In this document: in pieces, positions 23,336 to 29,825 of the stretch
How positions within the stretch are numbered: the stretch's first letter is position 1
How the letters are laid out: each line of letters begins with the position of its first letter
Assembly (NCBI GenBank): GCA_038204465.1
Contig: JBBRCX010000059.1
Span: forward strand, 1 to 29,825
Source: JBBRCX01 sp038204465
GTDB lineage: Bacteria > Planctomycetota > Phycisphaerae > Tepidisphaerales > Tepidisphaeraceae
DNA length: 29,825 bases
Reading direction: 5' to 3'
The notes under the pieces: generated by a model
Seen by the model: the letters and a program-made list of their open reading frames with translations, nothing else
Databases searched by the model: none
Told to the model about the DNA's origin: nothing
Made by a program: the position numbers and the translations under genes

Positions 23336-25675
23336 TCATTGACGCGACTGCTCGACGATCAGTCGCTTCGCCTGATCGTTCGGCAGGTTCAGCGCGCCGA
23401 CCGCTTCCGCTGCCGCGGAGCGGATGTCCGGGCTCTTGTCACCCATCGCGACCTTCTGCAGTGAATCCACCTGCTGCCCCTGCAGCCGGTTGCCGAAGTT
23501 CTTGGCGCTGCTGGCGATGCTCTTAAAGAAGCTGACCTTCGTTTCGTCCGGCGTGCCGCCGCCCAGCGCCCGGTCCAGCAGCGCCGACTGCGCCTGCTTG
23601 GAGTCCATCCGCTGCAGCGCGTTCCCCGCCGCCTGGGCAACCTTCGGCCGCTTGTCGCTCAGAGCCGCCAGCAGGGGCGTCTCGGTTACTGTCAAATCGA
23701 AAATTTGCCCGCGGCTGTCCGCCAGCCGCCCGATAAGGTCCGCGGCCCGCAGCGCGTACTCCGTCGCCACCTTCTCATCCAGCGTCACACCGCCCGGCTG
23801 AGCGCGCGAGCTGCTCACCAGTTTCTCCAGCGACGCCGGATCGTCGACCGGCGTCACGCGGAAGCTGCGGTCGCTCACCGCCATGCGCGACCACATGCTG
23901 CCCGGCTGACGAACCACGAGCTTCGCGGCTCGCTGCAGCCGTACGTTGCGCGAAGCGAACTGCAGGAACTGCTGGATTTCCGGGTCTTTCACGTCCTTCG
24001 CAAACAGCACGACGTCCACCGATGGAAGTGACGACGCCTCCGCCAGCGCGGCTTGCGCTCCCGTTCCGCCGGCTACGCCGAAGTTCTTCAGCGCCCCTGC
24101 GAGCCGGTTACGCTCGGAATCCGAGCCCGCGACGATCAGCACGTTCGCCGTCCCCGTCTGCGACAGCGCCTCGCCCAGCAGCGCCGGCACGCGCTCCTGT
24201 CCCGGAAACCCCTTTTGCGGCAGCACGCTCGCCAGCGCGAACGCCGCCTCGTAGCGCACCAGCCGGTCGCCGAAATCCAGCGCGTCCAGCAAGGGCGTGC
24301 CGCTGTTGCCGCTGAAAAGATTGGCGCGCCCGATGATGTCTCCCAGCGATTTCACCGCCTTCAGCGCCACCGCCGCGTTGCGGTCCTTCAGCGAGCGGGC
24401 CAGCACCGAATTCAGGTACTGCGCGCCCTCGCGCACGTTCCAGAAGTGCGCGCTCGGCTCGTCCTTGCCGCGCGTCGGGTCCTGGGCGCCGGGCGGCAGG
24501 TCCACCTCCCGCTTGTTGTTCGCGGCCAGCCAGAGGCTGATCGCGTCCTTCTGCCCGTTCCCGAGCTTAAGCGCGTATTCGCACGAACGCATCGCCATGA
24601 TGTCGTTGAAGATCGAGGGCGGCACGTCCTTCTTCGTCAGCCCCTTGCTCTGGTCCCAGTGCCACACATACGCAACCGGGCTGCGCGGGTCCGGCGTGAT
24701 GCTCGACGTGCCGTAGTAAAAGCGCTCGCCCAGGTCGTAAAACGAATCCGCCGCGTTGGCGTTGCGAGTCTCCGCTCCCATGTGCCGCAGCGCCGCTCCC
24801 ACCGCCTCGCGCACCGCGGGGTTCGTGTCGGTCATCGCCTCCAGCCGCGTCAGGTACGGCACCACCACGTCATAACCCAGGTTCCCCAGCACCGACACGA
24901 TCACCACCAGCGTGTTCGGGTCGTTCATCTCCGTGCTCGCCACCAGCGGGTTCAGCACCAGGCGCCCCATGTCCTGCAGCGCGCGGCGGATGGAATCGTG
25001 GAACTGCGCCTTGTTCGGGTCGCGCAGATAATCAACCATCAGCGGCACCGCGATCTCCCCGCTGTCGCGCAGCCGTGCCAACCCCAGCGCGTACGCCCGC
25101 TCGTTCCTGCTCAAGTCGCGGATCTGCTGCTCGATGAAGTTCTGGTTCTGCGCCTGCGCCCGGTCGCCCCCGCGGATCAGCTGCGTCAGCTTCGAGACAT
25201 TGTCGCGCAGCTCGTCGACGCCTGCCCACGTCGCCAGCCACTTGTCCAAATTGTCTTTGCGATCAGCGGCGGTCGCGTAAAAGGCGTTGCGCACGTCCAG
25301 CGGAGCCGCGTTCAGCGATTGAATCCGTTTCGCCGCCCCGTTCGCCAGGTCATAGCGGGCGATCTTCGCGTAGTGCCAGAAATCCTCCACCGCGTTGCGC
25401 AGCGCTTCCTGCGGGGAGGCCGGCTGCGACGCCGCGCCCTCCGTGCCCGCCGCTTCAGCCGACGCGTCCGTGGCCGGCACGCCCTCAGCCGCGGCCCCGC
25501 CAGGGGCCGGCTGAGTTGTCCCGCCCGCCGCTGGGGCCGTCGCCGGTGCGCCACCGCCCGTGGCCGCGGCGCGGGCCGTGGCCGGCGCGGCAAAGACGCG
25601 CTGTGTCAAGAAAGCTGGAAACGAGAGCGCGCACGCGAGGGCGGCGCGCGAAGCAAGGCGAGGCAGGCGATTCAT
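23336..25675 (-). CDS. Secreted HEAT-repeat-like protein
   Basis: A 779-residue protein. The start is ATG 25675, with GGAGG about 8 nt upstream; it opens a clear signal peptide (MNRLPRLASR, hydrophobic core, cleavage near FAA-PA at residue 30). A low-complexity Ala/Gly/Pro/Thr linker runs to about residue 95. After it come helical pairs with HEAT-like consensus, such as SIRRALQDMGRLVLNPLV, VVSVLGNLGYDVVVPYL and NPAVREAVGAALRHMG. Further repeats near the C-terminus include RPKVAQAAGNALQRM and IRSAAAEAVGALNLP. HEAT arrays bind proteins; no enzyme motif is visible. It is convergent with the A2M gene (122 bp gap) and divergent from the TPR-like membrane protein gene. Confidence 0.85.
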   Translation of the reverse strand: MNRLPRLASRAALACALSFPAFLTQRVFAAPATARAAATGGGAPATAPAAGGTTQPAPGGAAAEGVPATDASAEAAGTEGAASQPASPQEALRNAVEDFWHYAKIARYDLANGAAKRIQSLNAAPLDVRNAFYATAADRKDNLDKWLATWAGVDELRDNVSKLTQLIRGGDRAQAQNQNFIEQQIRDLSRNERAYALGLARLRDSGEIAVPLMVDYLRDPNKAQFHDSIRRALQDMGRLVLNPLVASTEMNDPNTLVVIVSVLGNLGYDVVVPYLTRLEAMTDTNPAVREAVGAALRHMGAETRNANAADSFYDLGERFYYGTSSITPDPRSPVAYVWHWDQSKGLTKKDVPPSIFNDIMAMRSCEYALKLGNGQKDAISLWLAANNKREVDLPPGAQDPTRGKDEPSAHFWNVREGAQYLNSVLARSLKDRNAAVALKAVKSLGDIIGRANLFSGNSGTPLLDALDFGDRLVRYEAAFALASVLPQKGFPGQERVPALLGEALSQTGTANVLIVAGSDSERNRLAGALKNFGVAGGTGAQAALAEASSLPSVDVVLFAKDVKDPEIQQFLQFASRNVRLQRAAKLVVRQPGSMWSRMAVSDRSFRVTPVDDPASLEKLVSSSRAQPGGVTLDEKVATEYALRAADLIGRLADSRGQIFDLTVTETPLLAALSDKRPKVAQAAGNALQRMDSKQAQSALLDRALGGGTPDETKVSFFKSIASSAKNFGNRLQGQQVDSLQKVAMGDKSPDIRSAAAEAVGALNLPNDQAKRLIVEQSRQ

Positions 25676-25911
25676 GGTGCTGGCCTCCAGGGTGTAGCGG
25701 GCGAGGACTTCGAATCCAATCGAGCACCGGCTGTCGCCGGCGCCCGTTCCATCGCAGCGGTGAGCGCTCTCGAAGCAGGGTCTGCTCGAAAGCGTTGGGA
25801 AATCATCAGCGGCCAAAGATAAGTGCGGCCTCGAATTCCGTCAAGAAACGCGGGTGTTCAGACACACCGTCCGCCGCCGCATCCGCGCGCCGCGATCGGC
25901 GCCGGCGAGCT

Positions 25912-25940
25912 TTGCATTGCGTTGCGGGCGTCACTACACT
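25912..25940 (+). promoter_or_regulatory. Candidate sigma-70 promoter of the TPR-like gene (short or absent leader)
   Basis: TTGCAT (25912-25917) and TACACT (25935-25940) are 17 bp apart. The ATG at 25951 follows the -10 by only 10 nt and has no Shine-Dalgarno, so the transcript would be leaderless or nearly so. The assignment is by eye and uncertain. Confidence 0.4.
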
Positions 25941-25950
25941 GCCGCGCCGG

Positions 25951-26781
25951 ATGAAGGCCCAACGCCGGCACGAGCTCAAGACAAACACGCTGGCGCAGGG
26001 GCTCGAGGGCCTGCCGGGCATCCTCCGCCAGTATGGCGACAAACTGCTGCTCGTCGTTGTTCTGATCCTGCTCGCGATCGTCGTCATCCGCTATTACACC
26101 ACCGGCAAGCGGCAGCGCGTCGAGCAGACGCAGATCTCGCTCAACACCGCCCGCACCGCCGTCCGCAACCTCTCCAATGTCCCGCTGCAGACGGCCCGGC
26201 CTGAACTCGCCGCCGCCACCCGCGACACCCTCGCCAAGCAGGCGCAGGAGGCGATCGACGATGTGCTCGATCACACGGAGGATCCCGCGCTTCAGACCCG
26301 TGCGTTGATCGTCCGCGGCGACTTGAACTGGACGCTCGCCATGCTTCCCGATCCCCCGGGGGCCGAGACCCAGCCCGCATTGAAGTACGGCCGCTCGCGC
26401 GAGGAGTCACTCCGCAGCGCGCAGCAGGCGTATCAGGAGATCCTCAGCGGCAAGACCGGCGCGCCCGCCGATGCCGTGCGCGGCGCCCGTTTCGGCCTGG
26501 CGGCGGTGGCTGAAAATCAGGGCGACTGGGACGAGGCCGCCCGAAGCTTCACCGCGATCATCAACGACCCCGCGACCGCCGAAGCCTTCAAGCAGCAGGC
26601 CCAGGGACAGCTCGCTCGATTGGAGCGGCTTCGTCAACCCGCCCTTCTCGGCGCACCCAGGACAGCGCCCTCGACACAAGCAGCGACCGAGCCCGCGGCG
26701 GCCGGCGCCACCCAGCCCGCCACCCTCTCTTCCCCACCCGCCGCCACCGCGCCCACCCAGTCAACCGCCCCCGGGCGGTGA
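25951..26781 (+). CDS. Membrane-anchored TPR-like protein
   Basis: A 276-residue protein with a 30-residue cytoplasmic head, one transmembrane helix (about residues 32-49, LLLVVVLILLAIVVIRYY) and a helical periplasmic part. TPR-like pairs are seen at SAQQAYQEILSGK and GARFGLAAVAENQGDWDEAARSF, and the Ala/Thr/Pro-rich tail begins near residue 230. The layout resembles YfgM-type proteins, which work with the Sec translocon and periplasmic chaperones; here that is only a similarity of architecture. ATG 25951 is chosen because the anchor follows directly. The frame is open to 25516, but that part overlaps the divergent HEAT gene. No ribosome-binding site is seen. Confidence 0.75.
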   Translation: MKAQRRHELKTNTLAQGLEGLPGILRQYGDKLLLVVVLILLAIVVIRYYTTGKRQRVEQTQISLNTARTAVRNLSNVPLQTARPELAAATRDTLAKQAQEAIDDVLDHTEDPALQTRALIVRGDLNWTLAMLPDPPGAETQPALKYGRSREESLRSAQQAYQEILSGKTGAPADAVRGARFGLAAVAENQGDWDEAARSFTAIINDPATAEAFKQQAQGQLARLERLRQPALLGAPRTAPSTQAATEPAAAGATQPATLSSPPAATAPTQSTAPGR

Positions 26782-26800
26782 TTCCGGCTTCGGGATCGTG

Positions 26801-26830
26801 TTGCGATCGATTGCTGCCACGCCATACCAT
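26801..26830 (+). promoter_or_regulatory. Candidate promoter of the pseudouridine synthase gene
   Basis: TTGCGA (26801-26806) and TACCAT (26825-26830) are spaced by 18 bp, and the GTG at 26837 starts 6 nt after the -10. This is the geometry of leaderless genes and would explain the missing Shine-Dalgarno. It is a by-eye assignment. Confidence 0.35.
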
Positions 26831-26836
26831 CTGTCA

Positions 26837-27928
26837 GTGACCCGCGCCGATGACTCCGACAAGCTCGCAGCCGCTGATTCCCCCAGCGCCCCCGACGAAG
26901 TGGAAGTGGCGGCGGACGAAGCGGACGTCGAACATTTCCATTTCCATATCGGCAAGAACCTCATCCGCCGCATCGATCAGTATCTCGTCGACCGCGTCGC
27001 ATACCTGTCGCGCAATGGCGTTCAGCGCTTGATCGACGAGCAACTCGTCAAGGTGAACGGCAAGGCCGTGAAGGCGAGCTACCGGCCCAAGGCCGGCGAC
27101 GAAGTCGACATGGTCGCGCCCCCCGAGCCGGTCAACGAGATCCTCCCAGAGCCGATCCCGCTCGACATCATCTATGAAGATGAACACTTCATGGCCCTCA
27201 ACAAGCAGGCCGACCTGATCGTCCACCCGGCGCGCGGACGCTGGACCGGCACTCTGGTCAACGGCCTGGTCCACTACGGCAGGCAGTGGAGCACGGTCAA
27301 CGGCGAGTGGCGCCCCGGAATTCTCCATCGCCTCGACCGCAACACCACCGGCATCATGCTCGTGGCCAAGAGTGACGAAGCGCACTGGCGAATCGCCCGG
27401 CAGTTTGAGAACCGCACGATCCAGAAGACCTACCTCGCCGTCGTTCATGGCGTCCCCGAACTGCTTTGCGACGTCATCGACATGCCCATCGGAAAGGACC
27501 GCTTCGTGCGCGAGAAGCAGGCGGTACGCAAGATCGAGAACGGCGGAAGACCCGCCGTCACCCGCTATGAAGTCCAGGAAATCCTCCATGCACCGCCCGA
27601 AAGCTCATTGCAGGAAAGTCATTTCCCGTCCGATCGGAATTCGCCCCGGCCCCCCGAGAAATTCTCCCTCGTCAAACTCTCGCCCAAGACCGGCCGCACG
27701 CACCAGCTGCGCGTTCACCTGTCCGTCGCAGGGCACCCGATCGTCGGGGACACGATGTACGGCGGACGCATCTTCCAGCACGAGGATTTCCGCCTCGAAC
27801 GCCAGGCCCTGCATGCCTATGAGATCACCTTCGTCCACCCCGGCACACTGCAGACACTGACGCTACAGGCCCCCCTGCCTCCCGACCTCAGCCGCCTGCT
27901 GACTATTTTGCGCTCGGCAGGCCGTTAA
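26837..27928 (+). CDS. rluD: RluD/RluA-family 23S rRNA pseudouridine synthase
   Basis: A 363-residue protein from the GTG chosen here. An acidic N-terminal stretch is followed by an S4 RNA-binding domain (IRRIDQYLVDRVAYLSRNGV to about residue 95). The catalytic domain has IIYEDEHFMALNKQADLIVHP and GILHRLDRNTTGIMLVAKSD, with the nucleophilic Asp167 in the HRLDR motif. KLSPKTGRTHQLRVHL and GHPIVGDTMYGG complete the RluA signature. RluD makes pseudouridines in helix 69 of 23S rRNA; RluA/RluC specificities cannot be excluded. The start is uncertain: the frame extends to 26471 through the upstream gene, and no ATG or Shine-Dalgarno is found near the S4 domain. Confidence 0.88.
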   Translation: MTRADDSDKLAAADSPSAPDEVEVAADEADVEHFHFHIGKNLIRRIDQYLVDRVAYLSRNGVQRLIDEQLVKVNGKAVKASYRPKAGDEVDMVAPPEPVNEILPEPIPLDIIYEDEHFMALNKQADLIVHPARGRWTGTLVNGLVHYGRQWSTVNGEWRPGILHRLDRNTTGIMLVAKSDEAHWRIARQFENRTIQKTYLAVVHGVPELLCDVIDMPIGKDRFVREKQAVRKIENGGRPAVTRYEVQEILHAPPESSLQESHFPSDRNSPRPPEKFSLVKLSPKTGRTHQLRVHLSVAGHPIVGDTMYGGRIFQHEDFRLERQALHAYEITFVHPGTLQTLTLQAPLPPDLSRLLTILRSAGR

Positions 27929-27953
27929 CGGCCCGGCCAGAACAGCCTATAAT
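27925..27953 (+). promoter_or_regulatory. Sigma-70 promoter of tatA
   Basis: TTAACG (27925-27930), a 17-bp spacer and a perfect TATAAT (27948-27953). It begins at the end of the preceding gene and lies 60 nt before the tatA ATG, giving a leader of about 50 nt. It is the best promoter in the window. Confidence 0.7.
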
Positions 27954-28012
27954 GAATTCGGTTCGATCAAACCTTGACGAGAATTCGCCGCTCGGCCGGA
28001 GGAATCAAGCAC

Positions 28013-28357
28013 ATGGTTCATATCTTAGCCATCGGGATGCCCGGCCTGCCCGAATGGATCATCATCGCAGCGCTCGGGCTGCTGATGTTCGGCAAGCGGC
28101 TCCCCGAAGTCGGCCGCAGCCTCGGCAAGGGCATCGTCGAATTCAAGAAAGGCTTGCGCGGCATCGACGAGGAAATCGACGATGCGGTCGATCACTCGCT
28201 GCAGCGCAAGGCGATCACCGACCAGCACCCCGAGGACTTCAAGTTCGACCCGCAGACCGGCGAACCGATCGAGCGCAAGGCCCGCTTCGATCCCTACACC
28301 GGCAAGCCGCTGGAAACCGACGCCCGGGCCCCGGACCCTTCCGCCCCGCAGGGCTGA
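28013..28357 (+). CDS. tatA: Twin-arginine translocase subunit TatA
   Basis: A 114-residue protein with the short N-terminal transmembrane helix (GLPEWIIIAALGLLMFG), the hinge FGKRLPEVGRSLGKG and an amphipathic helix IVEFKKGLRGI, the exact TatA/TatB order. TatA polymerises to form the passage for folded proteins carrying twin-arginine signals. The start is ATG 28013 with GGAGGA 9 nt upstream. The tail (residues 77-104) holds two 14-residue repeats of the form (K/R)FDPxTGxP, not part of canonical TatA. No tatC or tatB is adjacent, so it is a stand-alone tatA, as is common outside proteobacteria. Confidence 0.9.
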   Translation: MVHILAIGMPGLPEWIIIAALGLLMFGKRLPEVGRSLGKGIVEFKKGLRGIDEEIDDAVDHSLQRKAITDQHPEDFKFDPQTGEPIERKARFDPYTGKPLETDARAPDPSAPQG

Positions 28358-28393
28358 CAGGGATCATTCTGGCGCGGCCAACGAGGGCTCATC

Positions 28394-29074
28394 ATGCATC
28401 GCCGCACATGCATTGCTCTGAGCGCCTTGATCTTCGCCCTCTCGATCGCTCTGCCTGTAAGCTCGGCGCCACAGCGGCCCGCCGCCCCAAGCCGCGGTGC
28501 AGAGATCAAGTTCGACGGCATCGGCCTGGCTGAATCCATCGATTTCCTGCGCGACCTCACCGGCGCCAACATTCACGTTCAATGGAAAGCCCTGGAGGAA
28601 GTCGGTGTTACCCGCGACGCACCGGTCAACGTCCACTTCCGCTCTCTTACCCTTGGCAAGGCGCTCACCCTCATTCTCTCCTCCGCTTCGGGAAAAAATG
28701 AGCTGGCGTTCGTCTCCGACGGCAACGTCATCGAGATCACCACCCGCGCTTTGGCGGATAAAAAGCTCTACACGCGCGTCTATCCCGTGGACGACCTCCT
28801 CCTGCAAATCCCCGACTTCGACGATGCGCCTGCCACCGGCCTGGCCAACGCCTCCTCCTCCGGACGCGCCAATGCGCCGCCGTCGAAGCGCTCCAATCCG
28901 AACGAGAAATCACTCACGCGGGCCGAGCGCGCCGAAGACCTCGTCACCCTCATTCGCGAGACCATCCGCCCCGACATCTGGCGCGAAAACGGCGGCCCCG
29001 CCTCCATCCGCTGCTTCCGCGGCAACCTCGTAATCACCGCCCCCCAATCCGTCCACGAAGCCATCGGCAAGTGA
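28394..29074 (+). CDS. Secreted secretin/TonB short N-terminal (STN)-like protein
   Basis: A 226-residue protein with an N-terminal signal peptide (hydrophobic residues 7-22, cleavage near SSA-PQ at 25). Residues of about 37-115 read like an STN domain: IKFDGIGLAESIDFLRDLTG, HVQWKALEEVG, VNVHFRSLTLGKALTLIL, LAFVSDGNVIEITT. After a Ser/Ala/Pro linker, a second block (VTLIRETIRPDIWRENGG, IRCFRGNLVITAPQSVHEAIG) resembles the piece that often follows such domains in planctomycetes. STN domains are found in secretins and TonB receptors, but no pore-forming part is present. The protein stops at EAIGK where relatives usually continue a few residues (recalled, not searched), and the following DNA is debris, so a small C-terminal loss is possible. 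Confidence 0.75.
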   Translation: MHRRTCIALSALIFALSIALPVSSAPQRPAAPSRGAEIKFDGIGLAESIDFLRDLTGANIHVQWKALEEVGVTRDAPVNVHFRSLTLGKALTLILSSASGKNELAFVSDGNVIEITTRALADKKLYTRVYPVDDLLLQIPDFDDAPATGLANASSSGRANAPPSKRSNPNEKSLTRAERAEDLVTLIRETIRPDIWRENGGPASIRCFRGNLVITAPQSVHEAIGK

Positions 29075-29109
29075 CTTCGGCACACTCCGTCCAAGGCCAG
29101 ACTTTAAAC

Positions 29110-29266
29110 ATGAGTGCCGCCACCGGCCTGCTGGCGACTTCAAAAGCGTCGGATATTGACGGCGACCTGCTGTCAGTGCTCCCGCTTGCAAGAGCAGTTC
29201 AAGCCGAAGCACGGCACGGTCAGGGTGAGCGAGGATGGCAGCTACACGCACGCCGTTCACGACGTG
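29110..29266 (+). pseudogene. Frameshifted remnant of a VCBS/cadherin-like repeat domain
   Basis: Two overlapping frames together make one domain. The first reads TGLLATSKASDIDGDLLSV. About 45 nt on, the +1 frame reads KPKHGTVRVSEDGSYTH. Together they match the tandem Ig-like pattern GLLAN-D-DGDxLxx...HGTxxxxxDGSYTY found in large bacterial adhesins. The frame change falls between about 29180 and 29205. No start, repeats or export signal accompany it, so it is a broken fragment of a larger gene that was once here or was carried in. Confidence 0.6.
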
Positions 29267-29364
29267 ATTCCCCGTTCGCTGCCCATGAAACAGACTGACT
29301 CAATGGGCCTCAGCCCATGCCCGCCATCGCCCCGCGACCGCCGAACGCCTCTGGGGCCTCCGAA

Positions 29365-29452
29365 ATCCATCCCTCCTCCATCGGCAACCCATCCCACCGC
29401 CATTCGCGATCCATCCCACCGCCATCGGCAGCCCATCCCAATGCCAACCGGC
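29365..29452. repeat. 22-bp minisatellite, four units
   Basis: Four consecutive 22-bp units begin at 29365, 29387, 29409 and 29431, with consensus RYCCATCCCACCGCCATCGGCA written in two parts RYCCATCCCAC and CGCCATCGGCA. Units 2 and 3 are the closest and unit 4 is the most degraded. It lies between the VCBS remnant and the RAYT fragment. The length is not a multiple of three, so it is unlikely to be a protein repeat. Confidence 0.75.
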
Positions 29453-29564
29453 TCCCGCCGCATCTCCAAACATCCCCCAGCGCCCCGCCATTCCCCGCCC
29501 AGCCCCAGCCCAACCCCCCGCCGTGCCCTCCCCATCCTCTGACCGGTGAATCAGCCTGGAAATT

Positions 29565-29612
29565 GCCCGAACAATCCAAACATACCCCAGTCGCCGCATC
29601 TCTTGTTCGGGC
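29565..29612. repeat. Inverted repeat, 10-bp perfect arms
   Basis: GCCCGAACAA (29565-29574) and TTGTTCGGGC (29603-29612) flank 28 nt. It lies just downstream of the point where RAYT homology ends, so it could mark the ends of a small insertion or deletion junction. Confidence 0.5.
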
Positions 29613-29747
29613 TGACGGGCCCGCGTAACCGAGCCCGCGAAACTCGATCCGCCGCCCCTCGATGAGATCCATGCGCCCGACGCCCCGGTTCAGGACTTGG
29701 TAGATCAGACCGCCAGGGGCGACGCGGGCAACCCGCGGCATTATCAC

Positions 29748-29766
29748 GACGGCATCGAATGCCGTC
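29748..29766. repeat. Perfect 8-bp-stem hairpin upstream of the RAYT start
   Basis: GACGGCAT and ATGCCGTC flank a 3-nt loop, 6 nt upstream of the RAYT ATG. RAYT elements recognise hairpins of this kind, and it could also block translation of the transposase. Confidence 0.55.
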
Positions 29767-29789
29767 AGGAATTGGACCCGTCCATGACC

Positions 29790-29825
29790 CGTCCCGCTTG
29801 ATTTTCTCGTCCCGCTTGATTTTCT
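29790..29825. repeat. Tandem pair of an 18-bp REP-like repeat (copy C)
   Basis: CGTCCCGCTTGATTTTCT is present twice in perfect tandem (29790-29807, 29808-29825), and the second copy ends at the window edge. It is the 18-bp relative of the 19-bp pairs at 134-171 and 1081-1118. It lies upstream of the RAYT fragment. More copies may lie beyond the window. Confidence 0.8.

Larger units (their letters stand above)
29267..29669. other. Low-complexity, non-coding debris
   Basis: There is no believable gene. Open frames on both strands translate to Pro/Ser-rich or Gly/Trp-rich low complexity. The stretch contains the 22-bp minisatellite, a C-rich tract (about 29463-29540) and a 10-bp inverted repeat at 29565-29612. 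Confidence 0.6.
29310..29741 (-). pseudogene. 5' fragment of a RAYT (REP-associated tyrosine transposase, Y1/IS200-like) gene
   Basis: From the ATG at 29741 the first 24 residues read PRVARVAPGGLIYQVLNRG then VGRM, the highly conserved N-terminus of planctomycete RAYT proteins (strand with HVxNRGxxR). The match ends after about 29670. The frame stays open to 29310, but its product is low-complexity Gly/Trp text from the minisatellite. The HUH motif and the catalytic Tyr are absent, so the enzyme is dead. Upstream are a perfect hairpin (29748-29766) and a tandem repeat pair of the family also found twice at the left edge, as expected for a RAYT next to its REP-type substrate. Confidence 0.7.

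Noticed and set aside
24053..25822. 589-codon plus-strand frame opposite the HEAT-like gene
   Set aside because: Arg/His/Gln-rich translation without domain signatures. The minus strand has a signal peptide and helical repeats.

Overview
The window is 29.8 kb of high-GC bacterial DNA, most likely from a planctomycete (Phycisphaerae or Tepidisphaerales type). I infer this from the paralogous Gfo/Idh/MocA oxidoreductases, a phytanoyl-CoA dioxygenase next to a creatininase-family enzyme, a very large CxEQ alpha-2-macroglobulin with a Trp-rich insert, Ala/Pro/Thr-rich tails, and a planctomycete-type RAYT N-terminus. No rRNA or tRNA gene was seen, so this placement is inference.

Left edge (1-1544): a mobile and toxin-antitoxin scrapyard. 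It holds the C-terminal end of an IS110-type transposase, an intact small two-gene cassette (DUF4258 protein plus a probable partner, minus strand), a DUF433 antitoxin gene with no start codon, and a six-codon stub of its DUF5615 toxin partner. Two tandem duplications of a 19-bp repeat flank this segment. The same repeat family recurs at the right edge, upstream of a broken RAYT (REP-associated tyrosine transposase) gene.

Catabolic island (1545-16829): eleven minus-strand genes run from a DeoR-type regulator (14465) down to a DUF4450 / six-hairpin glycosidase (1545). In transcription order they are DeoR, class III aminotransferase, Gfo/Idh dehydrogenase, PhyH-type Fe/2OG dioxygenase, cupin, RidA, M20 amidohydrolase/deacylase, second Gfo/Idh dehydrogenase, class V aminotransferase-fold PLP enzyme, amidohydrolase and glycosidase. 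Most junctions overlap or are very short. Divergent from the regulator are a creatininase-family hydrolase and an FGGY sugar kinase. One AT-rich divergent promoter/operator region (14466-14597) probably controls both arms. The gene set reads as an uncharacterised pathway for a nitrogen-bearing, probably acylated sugar or cyclitol: glycoside cleavage, N-deacylation, transamination, NAD-linked oxidation, ring opening and phosphorylation. The substrate cannot be read from the sequence.

Envelope and housekeeping part (17007-29074): a 2068-residue alpha-2-macroglobulin with a thioester motif, a convergent secreted HEAT-repeat-like protein, a membrane-anchored TPR-like protein, an RluD-type pseudouridine synthase, TatA with a clear sigma-70 promoter, and a small secreted secretin-N-terminal-like (STN) protein.

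Right edge (29075-29825): a frameshifted remnant of a VCBS/cadherin-like repeat domain, a 22-bp minisatellite, a RAYT 5' fragment and another repeat pair that reaches the window end.
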